Assembly: GCA_039029275.1 (NCBI GenBank)
Contig: JBCCGL010000010.1
Span: 1 to 64,000 of the forward strand
Length of the DNA stretch: 64,000 nt
Direction of reading: 5' to 3'
Origin: JBCCGL01 sp039029275
Lineage (GTDB): Bacteria; Pseudomonadota; Gammaproteobacteria; JBCCGL01
The notes beneath the pieces were generated by a model. That model searched no databases. It was not told the origin of the DNA and saw only the letters and a list, made by a program, of their open reading frames with translations. Of the stretch, positions 50,719 through 59,654 are shown one piece after another. Numbering within the stretch: the first letter of the stretch is position 1; each line of letters opens with the position of its first letter. The translations under genes were made by a program, and so were the position numbers.

Positions 50719-51810
50719 ATGAAAGTACACAAACAACCTATGCGTACCATTTGGCTGGATGAAACTGGATGGCAGATCAATATCGTTGATCAAACGCGCC
50801 TTCCGCACGAATACTACGTTACGGCTCTCAGCACAGTTGATGACGCTGCAGCTGCCATCGAAACGATGCAGGTACGCGGTGCTCCGCTTATCGGCGCCAC
50901 CGCCGCATACGGTATGGCGCTGGCGATGCGCGAAGATACCAGCGATGAAGCCCTGAATAATTCAATAGAACTATTGAGCGCGACTCGCCCGACGGCAGTC
51001 AATCTGCGATGGGCGCTCGATCAAATGCACGATGAGTTGCAATGTGTGGCACAAGAAAAACGCGCTTCGCGTGCGTACGAAAAAGCTGCTCAACTCTGCG
51101 CGCGCGACATTGAATGCAACCACTCGATCGCACAGCACGGCCTGCAGTTAATTCGCGCAATTGCAGAATCAAAAAGCACCGATGACCCGGTCAATATCCT
51201 CACACATTGCAATGCGGGTTGGTTGGCAACCGTGGGTTGGGGAACAGCATTGGCACCAATCTATGCAGCGCGTGAAGACGGAATCGATTGTCACGTCTGG
51301 GTAGATGAAACGCGCCCGCGCAATCAGGGTGCGCAACTCACGACCTGGGAACTTGCCAACGCCGATGTACCCCACACGGTCATTGCTGATAACGCAGGTG
51401 GCCATTTGATGCAAACTGGTCAGGTCGATTGCTGCATAGTTGGCACCGACAGAACCGCTGCCAATGGCGATGTATGCAACAAGATTGGAACATACCTGAA
51501 AGCACTGGCTGCGCACGCTAATGACATACCGTTTTATGTTGCATTGCCCGGCAGTACGATTGACTGGCAGGCGCGCGATGCGACCGATATCCCCATTGAG
51601 CATCGCAGTGAGACCGAAGTCACGCATTTGTGGGGCAAGGACAACCGCGACCGCTTGATCAACATACAATTAACACCGGACAATACACGCGCATGCAATC
51701 CTGCATTTGATGTGACACCTGCGACAATGGTTACGGCTTTAATCACCGAACGCGGTGTTTGTAATGCCTCTGCAGACGGATTGCGATCACTCTTTTCGGA
51801 GACACAATGA
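50719..51810 (+). CDS. mtnA: S-methyl-5-thioribose-1-phosphate isomerase
   Basis: I start at 50719 (MKVHKQPMRTIWLDE), preceded by AGCAGG; a TTG at 50647 lies inside the palindrome and is unlikely. The 363-residue enzyme has the family motifs VRGAPLIGATAAYGMALAM, the catalytic Cys in CNAGWLATVGWGTA (usually CNTGALATAGYGTA), VWVDETRPRNQG and GTDRTAANGDVCNKIGTY with the catalytic Asp. It converts methylthioribose-1-phosphate to methylthioribulose-1-phosphate. It overlaps the aldolase gene by 4 bases. Confidence 0.92.
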   Translation: MKVHKQPMRTIWLDETGWQINIVDQTRLPHEYYVTALSTVDDAAAAIETMQVRGAPLIGATAAYGMALAMREDTSDEALNNSIELLSATRPTAVNLRWALDQMHDELQCVAQEKRASRAYEKAAQLCARDIECNHSIAQHGLQLIRAIAESKSTDDPVNILTHCNAGWLATVGWGTALAPIYAAREDGIDCHVWVDETRPRNQGAQLTTWELANADVPHTVIADNAGGHLMQTGQVDCCIVGTDRTAANGDVCNKIGTYLKALAAHANDIPFYVALPGSTIDWQARDATDIPIEHRSETEVTHLWGKDNRDRLINIQLTPDNTRACNPAFDVTPATMVTALITERGVCNASADGLRSLFSETQ

Positions 51811-52451
51811 ACAACAAAACCGACAAGCGCACCCTGCTGATAAAAAAAGCGCAGTCGATGAACGGCGCGGGATTGGGGCAAGGCTCGGCGGGCAATCTCA
51901 GCGTTCGCGATGGCGACGGCTTTCTGGTCACTCCGGCAGCGATACCATATGACCAATACCAGATCGACGATATTGTGTATATGACTATGGACGGTGAGTA
52001 CTCGAGTGATCGCCCACCGTCAAGTGAATGGCGCTTTCATCGAGATATTTATCGAGAGCGCGAAGACATCAACGCCGTCGTGCACGCGCACTCGCCTGCA
52101 TGCACCGCGCTTGCCTGCCTGGACCGATCTATTCCTGCGTTCCACTACATGGTGGCTGTCGCAGGTGGCGACAACATTCGATGCGCACCATACGCGACAT
52201 TCGGCACGCAGGAGTTGTCAGACCATGTGATCCACGCGCTGCAAGACCGCTACGCTTGCCTGCTATCCAACCACGGTATGGTGTGCGTTGCGGAAAACCT
52301 CACCCGCGCGTTTAGCCTCGCGGTTGAAGTAGAGGAATTGGCCGAGATTTATTGCCAGACCCTGCAAGTCGGTCAACCAAAAATTTTGTCACGCGCGCAA
52401 ATTGCCGAAGTACTGGAGAAATTCGTGGTGCACAAAAAGCTTCGCGATTGA
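51807..52451 (+). CDS. class II aldolase/adducin family protein (DHAP-shunt Ald2 candidate)
   Basis: The 214-residue protein has GSAGNLSVR, the zinc motif VVHAHSPACTAL and a third histidine in LLSNHGMVCV, as in L-fuculose-phosphate aldolase. Its start overlaps the mtnA stop (ATGA). MtnA with this aldolase type forms the DHAP shunt, which cleaves 5-methylthioribulose- or 5-deoxyribulose-1-phosphate to dihydroxyacetone phosphate and an aldehyde. MtnB dehydratase is a less likely alternative. MtnK or MtnP is not in the window. Confidence 0.82.
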   Translation: MNNKTDKRTLLIKKAQSMNGAGLGQGSAGNLSVRDGDGFLVTPAAIPYDQYQIDDIVYMTMDGEYSSDRPPSSEWRFHRDIYREREDINAVVHAHSPACTALACLDRSIPAFHYMVAVAGGDNIRCAPYATFGTQELSDHVIHALQDRYACLLSNHGMVCVAENLTRAFSLAVEVEELAEIYCQTLQVGQPKILSRAQIAEVLEKFVVHKKLRD

Positions 52452-52499
52452 TTAACCCACGCGATTGCGCTGTAGATCAGCCAATCTCTGAGATAAAAA

Positions 52500-53252
52500 C
52501 TACAAAATCTGACTCAGAAATTCCTGCGTTCGCGGATCTTTGGCTTCGGTGAAAAATGTATCGGGGTGGCCGTGCTCCACAATCACACCGCGATCGGTAA
52601 AGTAAATATGATCCGCAACCTCACGGGCGAAGCCCATCTCGTGGGTCACTAGAATACAGGTCATACCGGACTGGGCGAGGTCTTTAATCGCGACCAGAAC
52701 CTCCTTTACCGTTTCGGGATCGAGCGCTGCAGTCACTTCATCGAAAAGCATCACATCAGGATTCATCGCCAGCGATCTTGCGATTGCAACGCGTTGCTGT
52801 TGCCCACCCGAAAGCTCGCCGGGGTAATTGTTTTCCTTGCCCTCGAGGTTTACACGTTTTATCAGTGCACGTGCGCGGTCTTCGACATCAGACGGAGTTT
52901 GCTTGAGCACTTTGATCGGCGCCATCATGACATTTTGCAATGCCGTTTTGTGCGGAAATAAATTGTATTGCTGAAACACCATTCCGACTTTCTTACGCAG
53001 TTCAAGCTTATTGAGCTTAGGATCGTGAACTTCCTGACCCTGAACCTTTATCGATCCGGAATTGATGTCGTTAAGCGCGTTAACGCATCGAATTAGCGTG
53101 GACTTGCCTGACCCGGACGGGCCTATGATGCAAATCACTTCGCCCTTCATCACATCCAGCGAGATGCCTTTGAGAACTTCCAGTGATCCGAATGATTTGT
53201 GGACGTCTTGTATCGAGACGATCGGCTGGTCTTCTGTCCAACTCATGGCCAT
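52500..53252 (-). CDS. polar amino acid ABC transporter ATP-binding protein
   Basis: The 250-residue ATPase of the GlnQ/HisP group has Walker A GPSGSGKS (44-51), Q-loop in VFQQYNLFPHKTALQN, signature LSGGQQQRVAIARSLA, Walker B FDEVTAALDPE and the switch His in LVTHEMGF. The Pro of the common DEPT is Val, a variant found elsewhere in this group. It powers the two permeases encoded upstream. It is the last gene of the importer operon, 7 bases after the second permease. Confidence 0.92.
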   Translation of the reverse strand: MAMSWTEDQPIVSIQDVHKSFGSLEVLKGISLDVMKGEVICIIGPSGSGKSTLIRCVNALNDINSGSIKVQGQEVHDPKLNKLELRKKVGMVFQQYNLFPHKTALQNVMMAPIKVLKQTPSDVEDRARALIKRVNLEGKENNYPGELSGGQQQRVAIARSLAMNPDVMLFDEVTAALDPETVKEVLVAIKDLAQSGMTCILVTHEMGFAREVADHIYFTDRGVIVEHGHPDTFFTEAKDPRTQEFLSQIL

Positions 53253-53259
53253 ATCCTGT

Positions 53260-54156
53260 TTACAGTTTTACCGCGTAACGGCGCTCGAGAGCGATGGTTA
53301 TGCGTGCGATGGGGTAGCAGTATGCGAAAAATACGAGCAGCGCGAACGAGTAAAACGGGACAAGCAGCTCGGGCTTGTTGTTTTCGGCTTCAATCGCCTG
53401 ACGACTGAGCGTAATCATTTCTTCGACACCGAGCAGCGTACACATCGGTGTCGCCATCGTCAGAATCGCGTACCAGTTCATCCACGGCGGAATCATGCGC
53501 TTAAAACACTGCGGAAGAATCACTTGCCACAGCGTTTGTCGACGAGTGTATGCAAGTGACTCGGCCGCCTCCCACTGACCCGAAGCCACCGACTGCACGC
53601 CGCCACGCACAACTTCTGAGACATTCGCCATGATCGGCAGTGACAGGCCAAATACTGCTTTCATCCAATCCGGGATCGAAATGATATAGCCACCGATGAC
53701 GATTTCGAACGGAAACGCCAACAGTACGATAAACAATACAACCAACCACGGCGAGTTGCGAAAAAGCTGCGTCATAATCTTCGCCGGTGTGCGAACGATT
53801 GCGAGGGGTGAAATCTGCGCCAGCCCGAGCATCACACCCGCGACCGTGCCGATCAACATTGTCAGCACCGAGATAATCACGTTAAACAAAAAGCCGCTGG
53901 TCAATAAAAAGGGCATCCATTTAAATAATGCCTGTACCGCCTGACCGTAGGTGTAACCTGTCGATGCCAACGCCGACATCGGCCACAGAAAAATAATCGC
54001 AAGTAACAGCAAAATCGCACCGGGGTGGATTGATGCAATCCAGCGCGCGAAGCCAACCGGATCACTTCCGATAAAACCTCGACTGAAGTACGGTTTTAAA
54101 ACCGGCAAATCGGTTTTTTGGACTGTATTGATACCGGGGATGTTTGACTTTGCCAC
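53260..54156 (-). CDS. polar amino acid ABC transporter permease (HisM/GlnP type)
   Basis: The 298-residue inner-membrane protein has an N-terminal extension of about 45 residues and about six helices. The conserved EAA loop is near residues 205-250: EVVRGGVQSVASGQWEAAES, then LAYTRRQTLWQVILPQ. It pairs with the permease encoded 3 bases upstream and the ATPase downstream. The extension before the first helix is longer than usual. It imports a polar amino acid or derivative. Confidence 0.9.
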   Translation of the reverse strand: MAKSNIPGINTVQKTDLPVLKPYFSRGFIGSDPVGFARWIASIHPGAILLLLAIIFLWPMSALASTGYTYGQAVQALFKWMPFLLTSGFLFNVIISVLTMLIGTVAGVMLGLAQISPLAIVRTPAKIMTQLFRNSPWLVVLFIVLLAFPFEIVIGGYIISIPDWMKAVFGLSLPIMANVSEVVRGGVQSVASGQWEAAESLAYTRRQTLWQVILPQCFKRMIPPWMNWYAILTMATPMCTLLGVEEMITLSRQAIEAENNKPELLVPFYSFALLVFFAYCYPIARITIALERRYAVKL

Positions 54157-54159
54157 GCC

Positions 54160-54918
54160 TTACTCCCCGTACCCGGGAATGCGCATCGCGCGTTCCCACT
54201 TGTGCATTCCAAAAACCAGCGTGCACACCAAAACCAGAAACAGCACAAACAGCAATAGCATCGTTGGGTACTGTGCGCTTGGGTAATCGTTCCAGATTCC
54301 CACGCATTGATAGAGCAGCTCGGGCACAGCAATCGCAATCGCCTGCGTTGTTGTTTTAACCAAATTGACCAGATTGCTATTCAGCGCAGGCAAAGACACG
54401 CGAAACGCCAGCGGTAACACCACCTCAACATAGGTTTGAAAACGCGAAAAACCGAGTGCGCTTGCCGCTTCCTGTGTCGACTCAGGCACCGCTTCGATAC
54501 CTGCGCGAAATATCTCAACGTTAAATGCGCCTGCAAAAAACGATAGCGAAATAATGGCCCAACCGACATTTGAAATAATCGGTGTCTCGGTCCAGCCGTC
54601 TGGTCCGACAATAGTGGGCGTGAATTGACCAAGTGCAAAGTAGAAAAACAAAAGCTGCACAAACGGTGGGGTGTTTCGAAAAAACTGGATGTAGCCCTGC
54701 ACAATCATGCGCAGCCACTTGATTGGAGACGCTTGCAACCAGGCTCCAACGACCCCAACAATCACCGACAACATGACACAGGCAATCGACAGAACGATGG
54801 TGGTCTGCAAACCGTCCACAACCCGGTTCCACTGAAACTCATCGTAAAAAAATATAAAGTTCCAACGTGGATATTCCTCCGCCATCTGACGAAAGAATTC
54901 TGTAAACGCTTCTAACAC
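54160..54918 (-). CDS. polar amino acid ABC transporter permease
   Basis: The 252-residue protein has about five helices (for example VLSIACVMLSVIVGVVGAWL) and the EAA loop EIFRAGIEAVPESTQEAASA with LGFSRFQTYVEVVLPLAFR. It is the partner of the permease just downstream. It starts 88 bases after the binding-protein stop, with a strong hairpin in between that probably lowers permease expression relative to the binding protein. Confidence 0.9.
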   Translation of the reverse strand: MLEAFTEFFRQMAEEYPRWNFIFFYDEFQWNRVVDGLQTTIVLSIACVMLSVIVGVVGAWLQASPIKWLRMIVQGYIQFFRNTPPFVQLLFFYFALGQFTPTIVGPDGWTETPIISNVGWAIISLSFFAGAFNVEIFRAGIEAVPESTQEAASALGFSRFQTYVEVVLPLAFRVSLPALNSNLVNLVKTTTQAIAIAVPELLYQCVGIWNDYPSAQYPTMLLLFVLFLVLVCTLVFGMHKWERAMRIPGYGE

Positions 54919-54945
54919 AACGAGATAATTCGATTGTTGATTTAA

Positions 54946-54994
54946 TTAACCGCAGCGCCGGAGAGTGGGAGATTCTCCCCGACGCCGCGGTTAA
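54946..54994 (-). terminator. long inverted repeat between the binding-protein and permease genes
   Basis: TTAACCGC (54946-54953) pairs with GCGGTTAA (54987-54994), and an inner GGGAGA pairs with TCTCCC (54967-54972, 54974-54979). In the transcript this folds into a tall stem just after the binding-protein stop. Such intercistronic structures commonly stop part of the transcription and protect the upstream mRNA, raising the ratio of binding protein to permease. Confidence 0.65.
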
Positions 54995-55005
54995 CGGAGG
55001 AACGC

Positions 55006-55839
55006 TTACTCAGCCAACCAGTCAGCGTAGCGTTTATTCAAGTCGGAGAGATAGGCGGTTGGTTTGATACCCCACTTCTTCTCCCACTCAATCAGCTGAC
55101 CGGACTCATGCCAGTTGTAGGTCATGCCCGACATAAACTGTCCGAAGATGCAGTCTTTTTCCGCAACCGGAACCGCGAGTCCCCAGGGGTTGTCGTCTTC
55201 AGAGTTGAGCGGCATTTCGAAGTCATTGTAATCGCCCGATGACAGGTCCGAGCCGATAGAAGAATCATCGTAAACCCAAGCAACGCATTTTTTATCGCGC
55301 AGTGCTTGCTTGGCTTCAGCGTTACCCGTGAAAGCGACGATCTCAACACCATAGCGCTCGGTCACGATTTTGTTGTAAAACGCGCCCTGCTTTCCGCAAA
55401 CCGGTTTACCGCGAAGGTCTTCCCAGTTTGTGAAGCCAAGTGCTTTGGGTGCCATGATGTTGGTGCCCGAAGTGTAATACGGTGGTTTGGGAATCCCGAC
55501 AATTTTGCGACGGTCGGCACGATCCGACATCGTCGCAATAAACATATCGGTCTTGCCCTGCTCAAGAAACTGCATGCGGTTCGACGATTGCACCGCGACC
55601 AGTTCGAGCTCTACTCCCATCGTATCGGCGACCGCTTTCGCCATGTCGATTTCCATGCCAACGATACTGCCGTCGCTGTCGCGAAAACCCCATGGTTTGT
55701 AGTCAGCTTTCACGCCAACCACGATCTTGCCGCGGGACATAACTTTGTTCCACACATCATTGGTGCATTGAGCGGCGAAACTGGTGCTCGTCGCCAGCAT
55801 CGCTGCCGATGCAACTGCTGCTGTCAGAAATGTTTTCAC
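55006..55839 (-). CDS. polar amino acid ABC transporter substrate-binding protein
   Basis: The 277-residue product has a signal peptide (MKTFLTAAVASAAMLATS, cut about residue 22) and the family-3 binding-protein fold: VKADYKPWGFRDSDGSIVG, EIDMAKAVADTMGVELEL, QFLEQGKTDMFIATMSDRAD. Two Cys pairs may form disulfides. The ligand is a polar amino acid or a derivative; the adjacent lyase operon suggests an N-substituted aspartate-like compound (inference). It is divergent from the RpiR regulator. Confidence 0.92.
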   Translation of the reverse strand: MKTFLTAAVASAAMLATSTSFAAQCTNDVWNKVMSRGKIVVGVKADYKPWGFRDSDGSIVGMEIDMAKAVADTMGVELELVAVQSSNRMQFLEQGKTDMFIATMSDRADRRKIVGIPKPPYYTSGTNIMAPKALGFTNWEDLRGKPVCGKQGAFYNKIVTERYGVEIVAFTGNAEAKQALRDKKCVAWVYDDSSIGSDLSSGDYNDFEMPLNSEDDNPWGLAVPVAEKDCIFGQFMSGMTYNWHESGQLIEWEKKWGIKPTAYLSDLNKRYADWLAE

Positions 55840-55951
55840 TGTTTTACTCCTCCAAATTAAAGAAACCGCGAACGAATAAATGTCCGGATAGCTTGAGAAC
55901 CCTATGCAGTGCCACCGCAGTTTGTATCAGGTGTAAGGCTGCATCTGAAAT

Positions 55952-55965
55952 ATAACATTTGTTAT
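55952..55965. promoter_or_regulatory. operator 1: ATAACA-TT-TGTTAT palindrome
   Basis: Perfect 6+2+6 inverted repeat between the divergent importer and regulator genes. It shares the 12-base form TAACATnnGTTA with operator 2, and lies exactly 28 bases from it, centre to centre. It is the likely binding site of the RpiR protein encoded next to it. Confidence 0.75.
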
Positions 55966-55968
55966 TTT

Positions 55969-55996
55969 TTGAATAAAATGTAACATACGTTATCTT
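55969..55996 (+). promoter_or_regulatory. rpiR promoter with operator 2 in the spacer
   Basis: TTGAAT (55969-55974) and TATCTT (55991-55996) are separated by 16 bases, a plausible sigma-70 promoter for the regulator and lyase operon. Operator 2 (55981-55992) occupies the spacer and touches the -10, so a bound protein would block RNA polymerase. Confidence 0.5.
55981..55992. promoter_or_regulatory. operator 2: TAACATACGTTA palindrome
   Basis: TAAC and GTTA flank ATAC; the TAACATnnGTTA form is shared with operator 1. It sits between the -35 and -10 of the rpiR promoter and close to the importer promoter on the other strand. Confidence 0.7.
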
Positions 55997-56027
55997 TCAA
56001 AGCTAATCTAACGCTAGTCACGACCGA

Positions 56028-56879
56028 ATGCAACACGTTATCGATCAACTACTTGAAGCGTTGCCGAATCTGACGCCAAAGCTTAAGCAGGCCGCAAAGG
56101 TCATACTGGATCGACCCAACGCAGTCGCGACTACGTCAATGCGGGAGTTGGCCAGACAGGCAGGCGTGACCGCGCCAACCATGATTCGTCTTGCTAACCA
56201 TCTAGGTTTTGATGATTACCGCCAGCTCAAAGAAGTGTTTCTGCAGGCTGTGACTAACTACAACTTTGAGCAACGCGCGAATCAACTGCAACGCGCCTCA
56301 AAGACAGCCGGTGAGGCCGCTATTATTCAAGAGCTGGCTGACGCTGGTCATCGAAACATCAATCATTTTTATCAAAACCTCGATTTGGAGGCGATCTGTC
56401 GCGCCGCTGATCTCATCGTTAACGCCGAGACCGTCTACGTTGTTGCCGCCAGCGCGCCGCACTGGATGGGTGCCTACATGCAGTATGTGGGGAAAATGGC
56501 AATTCCCTATCTGCGCGTTCCACGCACCAGCGGCGATAGCCTTATTGAGGGGCTTATACCGATCAGCAGTAATGATGTTGTGCTGGCAATGACATACAAC
56601 CCCTACGCTACCCAAACCATGGAAGCGGTCGAATTCGCACTTGAACGCGGAGCGTCTTTTATTTATTTGACTGACAGCATCGCGGCTCCGCTCGCCGACA
56701 AGGCGACCGTATTGATCCAGCAGTCAACCGATAGCCCGCAGTTTTTCCCATCGATGGTGCCCGTGGTCGCGGCGATTGAAACCCTGCTCGCCGTTGTTGT
56801 GGCGCGCAGCGGACCCCAGGCAATTAGCGCAATTGCCGAGTACGCAGAAATTCGCAAACAACGCTATTTTTCGCTATGA
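56028..56879 (+). CDS. RpiR/MurR-family transcriptional regulator
   Basis: The 283-residue protein has an N-terminal helix-turn-helix (about 1-75; MRELARQAGVTAPTMIRLAN, LGFDDYRQLKEVFLQA) and a SIS domain (about 130-255; VVAASAPHWMGAYMQYV, MTYNPYATQTMEAVEFA). SIS domains normally bind phosphosugars, but related RpiR proteins in amino acid and organic acid operons sense other ligands. Two palindromes upstream suggest autoregulation and control of the divergent importer. It overlaps the lyase start in an ATGA junction. Confidence 0.92.
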   Translation: MQHVIDQLLEALPNLTPKLKQAAKVILDRPNAVATTSMRELARQAGVTAPTMIRLANHLGFDDYRQLKEVFLQAVTNYNFEQRANQLQRASKTAGEAAIIQELADAGHRNINHFYQNLDLEAICRAADLIVNAETVYVVAASAPHWMGAYMQYVGKMAIPYLRVPRTSGDSLIEGLIPISSNDVVLAMTYNPYATQTMEAVEFALERGASFIYLTDSIAAPLADKATVLIQQSTDSPQFFPSMVPVVAAIETLLAVVVARSGPQAISAIAEYAEIRKQRYFSL

Positions 56880-58264
56880 CTGAACGTACAGAAATCGATA
56901 GCCTCGGCGCTGTCGGTGTACCCGCCAACGCGCTATACGGAAGCAACACCGTACGCGCCCTTGAAAACTTCCCGATCACCGATCGTACGCTCGGAAACGA
57001 GACCGCACTGGTGACGTCAATCGCGCAGATAAAAAAGGCGTGCGCGATGACAAACGCGGACCTTGGTGCCGTCAACCAAGCTGCGGCCCAGGCGATTGCT
57101 CACGCCTGCGATGAGATGATTGAGGGCGCATTGAACGACAGTCTGATCGTGCCGGTGCTGGAAGGTTCGGGTGGTACCTCGACCAATATGAATGTGAATG
57201 AAGTACTCGCCAATCGAGCCTTGCAGATCCTGGGCGAACCACTGGGCAACTACAGCGAAGTGCACCCCAACGATCACGTCAACTGCGGGCAATCGACCAA
57301 TGATGTAGTGCCAAGTGCAATCAAGCTGGCGTGCCATGCGCTGACACAAAGCGCCGTGGCAAGCGCCCGAAAACTCGCCAAAGCCCTTGAAAAAAAATCT
57401 GCTGAATTTGCAGCGGTGTATCGGCTGGGCAGAACCTGTTTGCAGGACGCGCAACCGATGACACTGGGCCAGGCGTTTGAGGGCTACGCGGCTGTTGTCG
57501 CCCGTGCGGCAGATCGAATCGAAGCACAGGGCCAGCATTTGTTAACGCTGCCACTGGGCGGTACCGCAGTTGGAACCGGGCTCGGCTCGGTTGATGGATT
57601 CCGCGACGCGGCAATCACCCGGCTAAGCGCCATAACCGATCTCACAATCACGCCTTGCGCCAGTCGCTTTGACGGAATGCAAAACCTCGACGAGTTGCAG
57701 CGCTTGTCTGCAGAGCTGGAAACCGCGACAGGAGCCGTCGCAAAAATAGCCAAAGATTTGATATTGCTGTCATCCGGACCCAACGGAGGATTGGGTGAAA
57801 TCACCCTGCCGTCGGTGCAAGCCGGATCATCGATCATGCCGGGTAAAGTCAACCCGGTGCTGCCTATGTCGGCGGTGCAACTCGCACAAATCGTTCATGG
57901 CAATCACGCCTGCATCGTGATGGCGTGTCAGGACGGTATGTTGGAAATCAATCACTACGAGAGTGCAATCGCATCGCGCCTGTTCGATTCATTGCAGCGA
58001 ACAGCGGAGATTGTTGACGTTTTTTCCACACGTTGCGTTGAAGGCATTGAAGCGAACACTGAGCGATCACTGAACCACTTGCTGGACTCGTTCGCACTGG
58101 CCACCACTCTGGTGCCCAGGTTAGGTTACAGCGCGGTCAGTCAGTTGGTGAAAGACAGTGTCAAAGCCAAGCGCCCATTTCTCGAGCTGGCCGAAGCACA
58201 AAACCTGATTGCGCGGGACGAGATCATGGCGATCATCAAATCCAGCGTTGAGCCGGACGACTGA
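56876..58264 (+). CDS. aspartase/fumarase superfamily C-N lyase (divergent aspartate lyase)
   Basis: The 462-residue protein has the superfamily loops GGTSTNMNVNEVLANRAL (aspartase-like TST), HPNDHVNCGQSTNDVVPSAI and GSSIMPGKVNPVLP (317-330) with the catalytic Ser. After the loop it reads LPMSAVQ where true aspartases read VIPE, so the active site differs. It probably releases fumarate from aspartate or an N-substituted aspartate. Family relatives include iminodisuccinate lyase. It is 4 bases overlapped with rpiR and 7 bases from the MmgE/PrpD gene. Confidence 0.82.
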   Translation: MTERTEIDSLGAVGVPANALYGSNTVRALENFPITDRTLGNETALVTSIAQIKKACAMTNADLGAVNQAAAQAIAHACDEMIEGALNDSLIVPVLEGSGGTSTNMNVNEVLANRALQILGEPLGNYSEVHPNDHVNCGQSTNDVVPSAIKLACHALTQSAVASARKLAKALEKKSAEFAAVYRLGRTCLQDAQPMTLGQAFEGYAAVVARAADRIEAQGQHLLTLPLGGTAVGTGLGSVDGFRDAAITRLSAITDLTITPCASRFDGMQNLDELQRLSAELETATGAVAKIAKDLILLSSGPNGGLGEITLPSVQAGSSIMPGKVNPVLPMSAVQLAQIVHGNHACIVMACQDGMLEINHYESAIASRLFDSLQRTAEIVDVFSTRCVEGIEANTERSLNHLLDSFALATTLVPRLGYSAVSQLVKDSVKAKRPFLELAEAQNLIARDEIMAIIKSSVEPDD

Positions 58265-58271
58265 GCACGGC

Positions 58272-59654
58272 ATGGCAAGCGAGCAATGCGTCGTCGAACG
58301 ACTCGCCGAATTTGTCCAATCGCACAACAGTAGAAAAACTCCTGACCCAGTCATCGCCGAGGCAAAGCGCTGCATACTCGATACCGCGGGCGTCACTGTT
58401 GCCGGGCAGATGAGCGATGTGGCCAGTGCGACGCATGATTACGCGATTGCACATCACGGTAGCGGAAAGTCGCGCGTTATTGGCAAGCGAACCACATGCA
58501 GCCCAGTCGCCGCGGCTCTGGTCAATGGGACGGCGGCGCATGCGTACGATTTCGACGACACCAGCTACACCGGCATCATGCACGGGTCCGCGGTGGTACT
58601 GCCTGCGGCCCTGGCGCTGGCCGAACATCACGGCGTGCGTGGCGAAGTGCTCCTGGACGCTTTCATCGCGGGTGTTGAGATTGAATACGCGCTGGCCGAA
58701 TTGTTTACCCATCACGTCTACTTCAAAGGTTGGTGGACGACCGGCGTATACGGCACGATTGGCGCCGCAGCGGCGTGTGCGAAAGTATGTGACCTCAATA
58801 CGGAACAAACGGAGAACGCTGTCGCGATGGCGTCGGTCATGACGACCGGAATGAAGGCGTCATTCGGTACAGACAGCAAACCGCTGGGCGTCGGCATGGC
58901 TGCCAGCCGCGGGATCGAGTGTGCGCTACTCGCAGCTCGCGGATTGACCGGCCCCAATCGAGCGATGGAGGACGATCGCGGATTGTTCAAATTGCTAAAC
59001 GATGATCAACAACATACTGATTGCAAGCTCCATCTCGGGGAACGCTGGCGATTGATTGATCCCGGCATCTTATTCAAGGCATATCCGGTTTGCTCAGCCG
59101 CACAAGCAGGAGCAGAGCTCACAGCGACGTTAATACGACGACACAACATCAACGCGGAGACGATCGCGCAAGTAATTTGCGATGTGCCAAAACTCGTCGC
59201 GATCAGTCTTGTTTACGAGCACCCGGCAAGCGTGCGCGAAGCCCAATTTTCGATGCAGTTTGCCGTGGCCTGCGCTGCAATCCACGGCACGATTGGTCTA
59301 CCCCACCTCCAGCAATCGACGCTCGATGACCCGCATGTGCGGCAACTGATGCAGCGCATACAGATGCAGGTGCCGGATTCGTTGCTGAACGATCCAACCG
59401 TGCCATCGCGATGCCCCGAAGGCGCCGGAGTCACAATTAAAACTACGGATGGGAATCAGTACAGTGATTTTCTCGAACGCCCAACCGGTATGCCGGGAAA
59501 CCCGGTATCGACGGAGGCACTTACCGACAAATTTGCCAATTGTCTCGCACACGCTGGCGTCGAAAACCACGCGGCGTCGGAATTGAGTGAACGCTTACTC
59601 GGCTTGGATACGCAGCCAAACTGCGCGGACCTGTTTGACCTTTTGAAATCATGA
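58272..59654 (+). CDS. MmgE/PrpD-family protein
   Basis: I start at 58272 (MASEQCVVERLAEF), since the frame upstream lies in the lyase gene. The 460-residue protein has the family motif VNGTAAHAYDFDDTSY and FKGWWTTGVYGTIGAAAA. Members include 2-methylcitrate dehydratase, cis-aconitate decarboxylase and iminodisuccinate epimerase. The prp operon is absent. Its position next to an aspartase-like lyase matches the iminodisuccinate epimerase-lyase pair, which makes stereochemical conversion of an N-substituted aspartate plausible (inference). It overlaps the next gene by 4 bases. Confidence 0.85.
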   Translation: MASEQCVVERLAEFVQSHNSRKTPDPVIAEAKRCILDTAGVTVAGQMSDVASATHDYAIAHHGSGKSRVIGKRTTCSPVAAALVNGTAAHAYDFDDTSYTGIMHGSAVVLPAALALAEHHGVRGEVLLDAFIAGVEIEYALAELFTHHVYFKGWWTTGVYGTIGAAAACAKVCDLNTEQTENAVAMASVMTTGMKASFGTDSKPLGVGMAASRGIECALLAARGLTGPNRAMEDDRGLFKLLNDDQQHTDCKLHLGERWRLIDPGILFKAYPVCSAAQAGAELTATLIRRHNINAETIAQVICDVPKLVAISLVYEHPASVREAQFSMQFAVACAAIHGTIGLPHLQQSTLDDPHVRQLMQRIQMQVPDSLLNDPTVPSRCPEGAGVTIKTTDGNQYSDFLERPTGMPGNPVSTEALTDKFANCLAHAGVENHAASELSERLLGLDTQPNCADLFDLLKS

